This document shows positions 1 to 10,380 of a stretch of 44,207 bases of DNA, piece by piece. A program made the position numbers and the translations under genes. Origin of the DNA: Nemertoderma westbladi (taxonomy: Eukaryota; Xenacoelomorpha; Nemertodermatida; Nemertodermatidae); contig JAUCBJ010007852.1 of assembly GCA_032718475.1 (NCBI GenBank), positions 1 to 44,207 on the forward strand, in the 5' to 3' direction. A model generated the notes under the pieces. The model had not been told where the DNA came from. It made no database searches and worked only from the letters and a program-made list of their open reading frames with translations. Within the stretch, counting starts at the first letter, position 1. Every line of letters begins with the position of its first letter.

Positions 1-474
1 CGAGTTGATATAACTGATTTCTTCTTTGTGTTAAACGTACACAGTCTTACTTGTGATTACTTTCTCACAGTGCGGTCCCCCATAACTATACTCCCAGAGG
101 AAACTCCAGTACTCATTTAGCTACAATTTAAGGATGCAAGGCAGAGATGCGCCCTGTCGATAATGGTGAAAAATTCTTGAAAAAAAACTTTAAAAATATC
201 GAGCGTTGAAAAATATCGATAGTAAATATATCGAGGAAAAGTCACGAAAACCAGAATTAAAGCACCTGGTAGAAAGTTGTTCCCATTTCCAACAGCAAAA
301 TTGCTAATAATGTATTCACACCAGCCTAGCATAATAAAATAGCTCTGTTAGAAAAGATACATCCAAAAACGATAGAATTACATCTACAATCAGATTGACT
401 TACAAACTATTCATCCTTCCTGTTCATCTTTCATCTTACGACAAAAGTAAGAATATAAGTATCTCTATGTAAAG

Positions 475-879
475 TTAAAGCAGTCTCACATGAAGAGCAA
501 CAGCGCCATTTCCGAGTTTTTCCCTCTCTTGATAATTTGGGAAACCAAGATAAATTTCAACCCCCTCAGCGATGTCTTCAACACCTGGCAAACACTTTTC
601 AATGCCAGATTTTATTAACATTTCTCTAATTGATGGATAAAATTCAAGTTTTGTAATTTCACAGAATATACTTTCAGAATCAAATCCATCACCATCACCA
701 GATGTTATAAACTGAATCCGATCACCTCGCTTATATATGGTTTTCTCTTCGTGATAATCCTCATTAACATTATTGCCTTGATCTAACTTACCAACACGTC
801 CTTCAACTGTTTTTTCCCCATTTTTAATTTTATCAAAATACTTTCTCTGCACATTTAATTGATGCGTCTGAACATCCAT
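475..879 (-). CDS. ASCH-domain protein, small, single exon
   Basis: A complete 134-residue reading frame runs from an ATG at 879-877 to TAA at 477-475. The whole protein looks like one ASCH domain (activating signal cointegrator-1 homology, a PUA-like beta-barrel fold). Visible hallmarks are 'YFDKIKNGEKTVEGRVGK' at residues 14-31, where the Lys-x-x-E-x-R signature lines the proposed nucleic-acid groove; 'GDRIQF' near residue 52; a 'SIREMLIKSGIEKCLPG' helix near 83-99; and 'GNGAVALHV' as the C-terminal strand. Relatives include the C-terminal domain of human TRIP4/ASC-1 and the bacterial amidohydrolase YqfB; most are thought to bind RNA or modified nucleosides. This protein has no added domain, so it is a stand-alone ASCH protein. 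No intron is needed. No function beyond the fold can be claimed. It could be a retrocopy or an intact single-exon gene; no poly(A) remnant was recognised. Confidence 0.75.
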   Translation of the reverse strand: MDVQTHQLNVQRKYFDKIKNGEKTVEGRVGKLDQGNNVNEDYHEEKTIYKRGDRIQFITSGDGDGFDSESIFCEITKLEFYPSIREMLIKSGIEKCLPGVEDIAEGVEIYLGFPNYQEREKLGNGAVALHVRLL

Positions 880-1927
880 TAGTACTTCTTTAATTTATTG
901 TAGAATAATTGTCAGAACTCCTTTGTTAAATTAATATATAAATTAAAGGATTTCATCATACTATTGTACTTACTTTATATTAACGCCTAACAATATTCAC
1001 ACTACACAGCCCGATTATTACTACTCCAACTGTTATATAAAAATATTATTTATATATATTATTATTATATTATATTATGTATTATATAAAAATATAATAT
1101 TAGATAGATTTATTTATACATTATGTAAAAACAATAAGAAATACACCAAACAATGTATATATCAAAATCAGATGTAATCGAAATATATTTAATACTTTAA
1201 AATAAATAAGGTAGATATAGTAGTAGTTTGCAAATTGGAAAGCAAATTCTAGAACTGTGTCAGTACATATAACATTATATTAAATTAACATAATTTGAGT
1301 TTGAAATTATACTAAATAAACTTGTAATAAGTATATTTATAGCATTATAGCACATAGATTAAATATGGTAAATTATTGCTGCCCAATAAATAAGACATAC
1401 CTGCAGTCAAGTCTGATTGCAAAAAATATTCTTGTATCGGTACTTTATGTTTAACTCTATATAACAAGTGAATAATTCCTACGTGACCAGATAACTTTAC
1501 GGTTAAATGAGATACTACAGTACTTAAACTCTTTTAGCGATATCCCATATAAAACTTCACAAGTTGGGTGAAGTTGAGTACGATCGCACCTTCAGCGGTA
1601 GTGATACCAAAAATAATTGAATCAATCTCTAGGCCAATATAATGATATTCAATTCATACAACGATACATCATGGGATAACATTCTCAATCAGATGAGATG
1701 CTCCAGATATCAGAGTAAGTGTTATAAACCAACATTTTTCTTATAATACATTTAACATTTCTCTTTACTTCCAACCAACACGTGCACAGTCCGGCTTTAA
1801 AATAACATAGTAAATATTTAAATTGATTTAATAACTAATAATAATATCATTATTATTAAGTTTAATTGAATGGAATACATTTCTAATTTGCCAGATCATT
1901 GCTACTCGTATTTTTCGGTGTAATGTG
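880..1927. other. AT-rich intergenic region
   Basis: This is a very AT-rich stretch with (TAT)/(TTA) low complexity around 1030-1100. I see no ORF of note, RNA gene or recognisable repeat. It should hold the promoter of the minus-strand ASCH gene, but no element can be named. Confidence 0.5.
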
Positions 1928-2640
1928 GCCAATTTTGGTGCTAGCACCAAATTAAGTACCCCATCACCAAAAAGTACAAGCTTGAGATGTCCATTGCTTT
2001 TTATATTGATTCCATCGTATTCGGGACCCACCCTCATAAACCCGTATAACGCAAGAACCAATATGATACTATCAATTAATCAATTTGCTTATTTTCAAAA
2101 ATTTGGTGGTGGCACTACAATTTTCACCCAACGGCGAAAAATGCAAGTTGGGAAACTCTTATGGAATTTTTACTGATTCCATTGAATTCAGAACCCTCAC
2201 AAACCCGTATAACGCAAGAAACAAGGTAACACAATCAATTGATATATTTGACGGATTTCAATATTTGGTGCTGGCACCAAATTTTGCACCCACTTTCGAA
2301 AAATATAAGATTGAAATGTCTAGTTAGATAATTATTAATTCCATTGAATTCAGAACCGCCATAAACCTTTAAAACACGAGAAATAAGTTGTCACAAGCAA
2401 TTGAACTATTGAATGGATTTTCTAAATTCATAATGGCACCAAATTTTGCACACAGCCCCGAAAAATACAAGTTTGATACGCCTGGTGGCACTCGTACATA
2501 TTCCATAGAAACGAGAACCCCAAAAAACCCCTACTGCGCAAAAATAGGTTCAAACAACCAATTAAAAAAAATTGACATATTTCAAAATTTGGTGCTGGCA
2601 CCGAAATTTTGGCACCTGCCGAACAAAACAAGTTTAAAAT
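1928..2640. repeat. ~163-bp tandem satellite, about 4.3 diverged copies
   Basis: Five copies of a unit begin near 1928, 2100, 2263, 2426 and 2587, giving spacings of about 161-170 bp. Each opens with a variant of 'tttggtgctggcaccaaatt', an imperfect palindrome; the first copy has the perfect 12-bp palindrome ggtgctagcacc. Each continues with 'cgaaaaatacaag', then 'gattccattgaattcagaac' and 'aaacccgtataacgcaag'. Copies are diverged by point changes and small indels. Short ORFs here are incidental. Confidence 0.8.
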
Positions 2641-3239
2641 GAATTTCTAAATTAATTCATATGAATTCCTTCTAATAGTAAACACCAAAGAACCGGTGTA
2701 AATCTAAAATATAAAAATTACAAATCATTTTTCATGAAATTTAATTTTCAAAAAGCGACTCAAAAAAGTGCCAAAAGTAGGGTTAAAAAATGGTGCTATA
2801 ACTCAAAAACTTCCTAATATTTTTGAAAACCGTTTTCACTGTTAGGAAGACAGTTAGTCAATATATAGACTTTTAGGAAAAATGATAAAATTTCAGATTC
2901 CCAACTGCGTTTGTTTCAGAGTTATAACAAAAAAAACCACGGGTCGGGGTCATATTGACCCCCTCCCCGGGTTTAATTTAATAATTGACTAACATGTCTT
3001 ATAGTAATAATAAATTGACTTTTAGGAAAAATGATAAAATTTCAGATTCCCAACTGCGTTTGTTTCAGGGTTATAACAAAAAAAACCACGGGTCGGGGTC
3101 ATATTGACCCCCTCCCCGGGTTTAATTTAATAGCCTACAAAATAAAAATCTAACAACCTACAACAGAAAACATCAATAAAGTTGAGAAAGCGAAGGAAGA
3201 TATTAAATTGGCTTACAACATCAGCCAGAAGTACATACA
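2641..3239. repeat. 149-bp-period direct duplication in unannotated DNA
   Basis: A segment of about 117 bp at 2868-2984 recurs almost unchanged at 3017-3132. Each copy carries a GC-rich hairpin (ggggtca-tat-tgacccc) in otherwise AT-rich sequence. The few differences suggest a recent duplication. The remainder of the interval shows no gene. Confidence 0.75.
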
Positions 3240-3796
3240 GGACAATATTTGAGGACAATATTAGATTATGTTATTTGACAATATTAGATTATGTTATTTG
3301 ACAATACTAGATTATGTTATTTGACAATATTAGATTAAAGACAATATTAGATTATGTTATTTGACAATACTAGATTATGTTATTTGACAATATTAGATTA
3401 AAGACAATATTAGATTAAAGACAATATTAGATTAAAGACAATATTAGATTATATAATTAGATAATATTAGATTAAGATTAATATTAGATAATATTAGATA
3501 AGATTATGTTATTTGACAATATTAGATTAAAGACAATATTAGATTATATAATTAGATAATATTAGATTAAAGACAATATTAGGTTAAAGACAATATTAGA
3601 TTACTTTATTAGATAATATTAGATTAAAGACAATATTAGGTTGAAGACAATATTATATTATTTTATTAGATAATATTAGATTAAAGACAATATTAGATTA
3701 CTTTATTAGATAATATTAGATTAAAGACAATATTAGGTTGAAGACAATATTATATTATTTTATTAGATAATATTAGATTAAAGACAATATTAGATG
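3240..3796. repeat. AT-rich minisatellite of 'gacaatattagatta' units
   Basis: About 30 reiterations of a core 'gacaatattagatta' alternate with spacers 'aa', 'tgttattt' or 'ctttattagata'. This produces higher-order units of about 17, 24 and 40 bp. Longer blocks are themselves repeated, for example near 3600-3660 and 3700-3770. It has no coding content. Confidence 0.9.
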
Positions 3797-3930
3797 ACTA
3801 ACAACAATGGATGTAATATTGACTGCCAAGTGAGATATAGTAGGATGTGTGAAGGTGAGTCATGTAATTAGATGAGCAAACCGTTAGAGAGGGCAATCCG
3901 GTATATTATTGTATATATTACTACAAATAA

Positions 3931-6900
3931 TGAGCGAATGTTAGGTATTTTCAATCTCAAATAAGTTTTAAGATTAATAATACGCCAAAATGTGGCTTCA
4001 ACTTTTTGATAGAGTTTTCAGGGCGATGGAACGACATAATCTTTATTATTTTTATATTTTTTGGGTATTGTATTTCATTTATAGCCGTTATATGTTTGAA
4101 TCCTACAACCGGCGTTAATATCGGTTTGATTGCATTTGTCATGTTTTTTCAATTGATTTACTCCCAATATTCTATAAATTTAAAATCATTACTTCTTTTA
4201 GTCGGGGATGTTGAATCTAATCCTGGTCCAATGCCACCTACCCATAGCGTTGGTCGGAGTCGGAAGATTCGAGTTAAGCAAACTAATATAAGAAGTCTAG
4301 TAGGAAACTGGGATTTTATTCCACCCGAATTGCACAGAGATTTTGATATTTTCGCCGTTGTTGAGACTCACCTTGATGCTAGTATTAATGATGACAAAAT
4401 TACTTTATCGGGTTTTCGGAAACCCATAAGACGCGATAGAGATCGTGATGGTGGTGGCGTATGTTTATATGTGTCAAATGTTTTATCCTTTAAACGAATT
4501 ACTGCTATTGAAAATTTAAAGCCAGATATTGAAACTCTGTGGGTGGAATGCAATTTGATAAAATCGAAATTGTTAGTTGGCACGTTGTATAGACCTGAAT
4601 CAGCACCTGTTGATTTTGGGAAGGTGTTAATTTTATGTTAAATGAGGCTCGCGCCATGGGATATACTCAAATATTACTGATGGGTGATTTGAATGAAGAC
4701 TTACTACAGCCTAGCAAGTCACAAAATTTAAATTTTTTAATAAATAGGCAAGGGTTATATCAGTATGTTACTGAACCTACAACGTATTACTTCCTCAACA
4801 GCAGCACTCTTGTCTCCAATATTAACATCAATGCCCGACATTGTTGAAGATGTATCCATTTTTGCCCCTTATGGAACAAGTGACCATACTGTGATAGACT
4901 TTGTATATAAAATAGTTGTAAAAAGAGATAAGTGCTATAAGCGAAAGATATGGTATTTCGATCGGGCCGATAGCGTGGGTTTACGGGCAGATTTGTTGCG
5001 TCAATCTCTATTTGATGATAATCTTGCTACAGGGTTTTCACAGACAGACGTAGATGCAGTTTCTAACAAGTGGGTGGACACTTTTATGGTGACGGTGGAT
5101 AAATATATTCCCAGCAAAGTTGTAACTATACGTCCAAATGATAAGCCATGGTACGATTCTAGTGTGCGGAGCTTGTTCAATGCTAAACAGAGTAAACACA
5201 GAATTGCAAAGCATTCAAGTCCATCCAACTCTGTAGCTGCATGGCAGGATTTTCGCAACAGTAGAAATTTATACATAAATGCGTGTAAGCAGGCAAAAAT
5301 CCAATACTATGACGGCTTATCGTCGGAGATCGAGGCAGGTCAACCAAGTTCCAAGAAATGGTGGAATCTTTGCAAAAAGATTTTAGGTAAGGATAAAGTT
5401 TCTGATATACCACCTGTTAGTTTTAATGGTAAATCTGCTTCCAATAGCGAGGACAAAGCAACCCTGTTCAATGAATACTTTACAGCACAGTGTCAAGTAG
5501 TCCCTAATTCTGATTCCCATTTACCCGATCTTGATCAAGTGGATGATTTAACCGTCTCTGATACTGATAATGACTCAGTCCTCTTAGAAATTAACATTAG
5601 TCTTGATGATATCAAAGATGCATTAGGAGCCCTAGATGTAACAAAGGCAAGTTGCCCAATAGATCTCTTATCTAATAGAATGCTAAAGCTAGCTGGTTCT
5701 TCAATTTGTTCTAGCTTACATAAGTTGTTCAATTTCATTTTAAATTCGAAATGTCACCCATCTATGTGGAAGAAACGATGTGTTACCCCATTATACAAGA
5801 AAGGGGAAAGCTTTTTGTGTTCTAATTATAGACCCGTGGCTTTAACTAGTTGTTTAGGTAAGCTATTCGAGCGAACAACCTTTAAATACTTATCCAATCA
5901 TATCTTCCGTAAAATTACTTCCAGCCAATCTGGCTTCTTGCCTGGTGACTCAACGACAAACCAACTAATTACTTTATATGAGGAACTTTCCGAAGCTCTT
6001 GAGAATGGTAAAGACGTCAAACTTGTGTTTCTGGACGTAAGTAAGGCATTTGATCGGGTTAGTCACAAGGGACTCCTTCTAAAATTACACCGTATGGGGA
6101 TTGGGGGGGAATACTCTTGAGTGGCTAAAATCCTATCTTAGTGATAACTACCAATGCGTAATGATCCAAGGTAAAATGTTTGAGTGGTTAAAGGTCGAAA
6201 CAGGAGTGCCTCAAGGTTCAGTATTAGGCCCTCTACTCTTCTTGGCTTTCATTAATGACATTGTTGATGTTACTACAACCCCAATGAAACTTTTCGCGGA
6301 TGACACAACGCTTCATATTGATGTGGAAGATCCTCACTTGGCTTGTACTCAACTTAATAGCGATCTTGTAGACATTGGCAACTGGGGTAATTATTGGCTA
6401 ATTGACTACAATCCAAGTAAAACAGAAGCCATGACAGTAACCAGGAGAGACCAGCCTCTTGTAGGTTATTTTCCACTGCGTCTTCATGGTGATCCTATCA
6501 CTGAAGTATCCAGCCACAAACATTTGGGAGTAACACTTCAGTCTGATCTCAAGTGGAACAACCATATTGAGGCTATAATATCTAAAGTCCGAACTAGACT
6601 AAACCTCCTCAGAACTGTTAAGTATAAATTAAGTAGGCGGGCTCTAGGAATTATTTATAGCTCTTTCGTTAGACCATGTTTAGAATACGCCTGTAACCTT
6701 TGGGACGGCTGTGCACAGTACTGGAAAACTAATCTTGAACTATTAAATAAAGAGGCAATTCGTATAATCTGCAAACTCACATTATCTTGTAGTTCGGCTG
6801 ATCTTTATGCTGAGTCAGGTATCCAGACCCTACAAATAAGGCGAAGCACCATGAAGTTGTGTAGTTTTTTTAAGCTGTCCTGTGGTTTTGCACCGAAACA

Positions 6901-7600
6901 CATTACAGACCGCATAAGCGAGGTCAATCCTTATAGTGTTCGCTCATCTTCTGATTATAGACTCCCCTTAGCTCGCTCCACGTGTCGCCAACGATCTTTC
7001 ATATACAGCACAGTGAAACTGTGGAATGAACTCCCTAACTACATTAGAGAATCCCAAACGATCCAAAGTTTTAAGATTAATTTACGTGAATACCAGCAGT
7101 ACCGACCAACAATTGTCCCTCGTTATTTTTCACTGGGATCATTTGCGATTAACGGTCTGCTAGCTAGATTACGGTGTTCTTGCAGCACTCTTAAGGATGA
7201 CTTGTTTAACAATCATCTTGCTAATAATTCTTGCTGTTCCTGTGGCAACGACCACGAAAACGCCAAACATTTCTTTCTCTTCTGTCCATTATATGATGTA
7301 CACCGTCTTGTTCTGGAGAACTCGTTTAGAGATTAGGTCCTCACGTTTTCGATACAAAATGTCCTGTATGGCCCAAGCAACGGTAATATTTCTGACCTGC
7401 ACACTCTTATTGAAGCCGTTGAGACTTTCATTACAGCCACCGGACGTTTTAGTGATCTCGGGTACTAAAAAATATGTATGTTCGTTGAATTATTCAACGT
7501 AATTATATTTCGATAGTTTGCGAGTTTGAAATATTCAAGTGACATTGTTTTTCACCCTAACGTAATTAATTAATTAAATTAAATTCGTATCGCCACCTCC
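3931..7600 (+). mobile_element. APE-type non-LTR retrotransposon (CR1/L2/Crack-like group) with 2A motif
   Basis: A nearly complete LINE. In order it encodes a hydrophobic N-terminal leader with a 2A peptide, an APE endonuclease, a reverse transcriptase and a C-terminal Cys/His-rich stretch. The 5' limit is uncertain, somewhere between the end of the minisatellite (about 3800) and the coding start. The 3' end probably lies in the short AT-rich 'taattaatt' run near 7565-7590. No target-site duplication was identified. The clade is inferred only from the general RT style and from 2A-bearing LINEs in marine deuterostomes, so it is tentative. Confidence 0.75.
3934..7336 (+). pseudogene. LINE ORF: 2A leader - APE endonuclease - reverse transcriptase, three frameshifts
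   Basis: The frame is open from a stop at 3931. The first in-frame ATG is at 4141, which would give a 30-residue leader ending in the 2A motif; a longer hydrophobic stretch is encoded upstream. The 2A core GDVESNPGP is at 4204-4230. Endonuclease motifs follow: 'QTNIRSL', 'VVETHLD', 'GGGVCLYV' and 'LLMGDLNED', then 'GTSDHTVIDF' at about 4876-4905. RT motifs are 'FLDVSKAFDRVSH' near 6030, 'TGVPQGSVLGPLLF' near 6200 and catalytic 'KLFADDTTL' near 6290. The end carries a 'CSCGNDHENAKHFFLFC' cluster. The frame changes near 4620, again near 4790, and in a G7 run near 6105. A copy this close to coding should have been active recently, but it cannot encode the full protein now. If 2A works, the ribosome would release the leader and continue the endonuclease-RT as a separate chain. 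Confidence 0.8.
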
Positions 7601-7860
7601 GTCATTGACAAGAATTTTCAATAAATAAATGATAGTCCTATTCTCTCTGTAAGTGTTTTCTTTATTTTTCTTTTATTATTTTTATCAACTCTGGTACTAG
7701 GCCCTACATCACCTTATAAGTATCTGTTATTATATATATGTGTATACTATTTCTATTCAATATTTTCATATGTCGTTTCCATCACCCACTGTTTTATAAT
7801 CCTTAATGTTAGCTTTGTGATTCTAATTCTATAATTTCGCCCTTTATACCAATTATTAAA
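7601..7860. other. AT-rich spacer between LINE and Penelope element
   Basis: No ORF or named repeat is seen here. It probably contains the end of the upstream LINE's 3' untranslated sequence and host DNA. Confidence 0.4.
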
Positions 7861-7863
7861 TAT

Positions 7864-7920
7864 CAACGAAAGGAGGCGGCATTAATATAAGCCTGTCTTG
7901 TTTGCCAAATCCTTTCGTTG
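7864..7920. repeat. 11-bp perfect inverted repeat
   Basis: caacgaaagga at 7864-7874 is matched by its exact reverse complement tcctttcgttg at 7910-7920, with a 35-bp loop. It lies at the 5' edge of the Penelope-like reading frame. Confidence 0.7.
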
Positions 7921-8946
7921 TTTATATGCAGTGCAATACAATTATCTACATATATACTTATGATAATATACAATACGTTTAAACCAACCGTTAGAGAGCA
8001 ACATAGCAATATATGCCACAACACCATTAAATACACGATGGAGTTTTCGTTCGATAAACTATCTTTTCTAGACGTCCTAACCACGGTAAACAACAACGGA
8101 CACATTGATTTTGAACTTTTTGTGAAACCATCGAACGCTGGTATTATGTTAAACTATAATAGCGCCCACCCTAAGAGTACCATCCTGAACACCGCCCGTA
8201 ACGCCCTGAGACGCGCGGTGACCCACGCCACCACCGTTGAAGGGGAGTCCCGGGGCCTGTCCACAATTATAAACACCCTCCACAACAACGACTACCCCCC
8301 TCTAGTTATTAGTAGACTCACCCGAGAAGCCCGGACTGGGGGCACAGGGACAACACGGGGGGGAACGGGAACGGGAACGGGAACGAGAACTAATAGACCA
8401 ACATTAACCCCACTGGTATTACCTTACATTAACGAGAACATTCTACGCAAAATCAACTCAATAGTTAGACAATCACCCTTCCACAACTCAATACGGGTAG
8501 TATCAACCACTGGCCCTAAAATCAAAGACCTGTTGATCAGAACGAACACAGTCCCAACCAAATGCCCTAGCTTACCGAACGTGGTTTGTTACACATGTAA
8601 TAATGGTCTTAAAAACAAATGTACGACGCGTAATGTAGTATATCAGATCTCCTGCAACCTGTGTAAGGAGATCTATATTGGAGAAACCGGAGACTGGATT
8701 AGACAACGGGTTGCAAAACACCGCAACGCAGTCCGCAATAAGAATAAGAATAATGATAATGCAGTAGGGGCACATTTCACAACCACACACCCCGACAAAC
8801 ACACCACACCACACCAGTTCACTATCACGATTCTAAAACATTGTAAAGATTTTGTCGATAGGAAACTCAGAGAAAAGTTAGCTATAAGACAGAAAACACC
8901 CATAATGAACACCCAATACCAAACACAATTCGACGCAGGATGGTAA
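7921..8946 (+). pseudogene. Penelope-like element ORF: RT C-terminus plus GIY-YIG endonuclease, 5'-truncated
   Basis: An uninterrupted frame ends at TAA 8944-8946. Its N-terminal part resembles the end of a Penelope RT ('LSFLDVLTTV' at about 8065), followed by a Thr/Gly/Arg-rich spacer ('GTGTGTRTNRP'). A Cys cluster ('CYTCNNGLKNKC') precedes the GIY-YIG endonuclease: 'VVYQISCNLCKEIYIGETG' near 8635-8690, the arginine of 'WIRQRVAKH', and the 'REKLAIRQKTPIMN' region with the acidic residue and Asn. This RT-linker-GIY-YIG order is characteristic of endonuclease-bearing Penelope elements. The catalytic RT domain is missing, so this is a 5'-truncated copy that cannot act alone. The first residues come from a non-ATG codon, so no start is claimed. 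The surviving frame has no stop, suggesting a fairly young insertion. Confidence 0.85.
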
Positions 8947-9729
8947 ACGTATGTAGATCGCAGTATACTGTAGTTAGAATTCCCATTTTGTTTTTGTTTT
9001 TTGTAGTGTTTAGTTAGAATTCACACTGGTGCAGTTTTATATCCTACCAAATATTAGTGTTAAGTTGATTTCCCCATTCAGTTAGTTTATTTCTTATGTG
9101 CTTGTACACATGCTACGCGAAGGCCCACGCGACGTATGTATGAGTCATACAGGCCTACGAACCGGTACTGTTCACTTCACCTCGTGCAGTTCTCTGGGTA
9201 GTTAGGTATTTTCCATAGTCAGCTAGACAAAGGCCTGTAGGCCGAAATATTGCTGAGTTGTAATAATTGGTTACTTGTGTGGTCTTTGTAATTTTACCTA
9301 CTTGATTTAATTTATTAAATAATTTCAATATTTGTAAATTTGGTTTTCACGTATCATGAATATAGAGTGTCGAACACAGCTTAAAATACTGCGTATTAGT
9401 TGACGCCCAAAAAAGTGCAATTATTATTGGTTGTGGTTGTTTTACAATAAGGGAAACAATGTGTATACGGCAATCACTGTTGTGTAAACAAAGGAGACAT
9501 TATTGTGTTAAGAGTTGGTAGGGGCCTTCACAGTAAGGATGATTATCTGTAGTCAGTGTATGTACATGTACAAGTGCCTTGATTAAAGTGCTAATATTAG
9601 AGAAACCAAATGTTGATACTTGTTACTTATTGGTTACTTTTTTATGTATACGGTGTCCGCAACGTACTTGCGATAACACTATTGGTGAGATAGTATACAG
9701 TGGATTAGTTAATATCAAAACAATATACA
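8947..9729. other. Penelope 3' region and unassigned sequence
   Basis: The part to about 9330 includes 'aggcctgtaggccgaaatat' near 9232 and a small hairpin near 9138-9155; it is probably the Penelope 3' tail. Sequence from about 9340 to 9729 shows nothing recognisable. A core hammerhead ribozyme (ctgatga...gaaa), known in some Penelope elements, was not found by eye. Confidence 0.4.
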
Positions 9730-10380
9730 TTGACAGTCAACCAAATATTCTTATTCATGAAACTTCCTCTGGGTTCCAAAAAATCAACTCGACCGGAATA
9801 TCCGAAAGCAGGTTCCCTGTACGAGTCCAGAGGTTTAGTGAGAAGGCGGGTAGATATTCAACATGAAAGAACACTCAGGAATCCGATAAGAGATTTTCGA
9901 TATTCTCACCACCGACGAAAGACCCTTACAATTACAGCTGCTCGCATACAGCAACACTCAAGACTTACATGGCAGAACGTATTGGGAAATGGAAAGATCA
10001 CTGCTTGTGAATCTGTCTGCTTGGGTAGCTGCCAAAATATACAATAAAATGATTTTATATAGAATTAGGCCTCACATAGAGAAACTACTGCGTAAGAGCC
10101 AAAACGGATTTCGACCAAGTAGATCAACAATAGCTCAGATACTTGCGCTATGGAAACTTATTAAGGGAATTAAGTCAAAGAATCTGACATTTCTGGACTT
10201 CAAGAAAGCATTCGAGTCCATCAATAGGGGTAAAATGCTGGAAAACCTAAGAGCTTATGGAATCCCAGAAGTCATAGTCGCTGGCATTGGATAGTTATAT
10301 TGTGACACAGTAGCGCAGGTACTCTCACCAGATGGTGAAACTGAGTTCTTCCCAATCCTGGCTGGTGTACTGCAAGGACT
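9730..10380 (+). pseudogene. LINE family A, RT N-terminal half (decayed)
   Basis: The frame around 10025-10294 encodes 'AKIYNKMILYRIRPHIEKLL', 'SQNGFRPSRST' and 'LTFLDFKKAFESIN', the fingers and motif A region of a LINE RT. It continues after a stop at 10294 into 'GETEFFPILAGVLQG', the motif B region, at about 10335-10380. There the frame is cut by a minus-strand LINE and resumes at about 11684. Style and C-terminus suggest an RTE-like or related clade; this is tentative. Several stops make it non-functional. Confidence 0.75.

Noticed and set aside
117-332. 71-codon minus-strand ORF near the window start
   Set aside because: It has no recognisable domain or codon pattern and is within chance expectation.
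3240-3796. Regular repeats resembling a CRISPR array
   Set aside because: Repeat and spacer lengths are irregular, the spacers are themselves repeated, and the context is eukaryotic. It is an AT minisatellite.
3934-4140. Longer LINE leader starting upstream of 4141 with two hydrophobic segments
   Set aside because: No in-frame ATG exists between the stop at 3931 and 4141, so the longer leader is not claimed as translated. It is mentioned only as coding potential.
8947-9340. Hammerhead ribozyme in the Penelope tail
   Set aside because: I looked for a ctgatga...gaaa core and found none; only small unrelated hairpins are visible.
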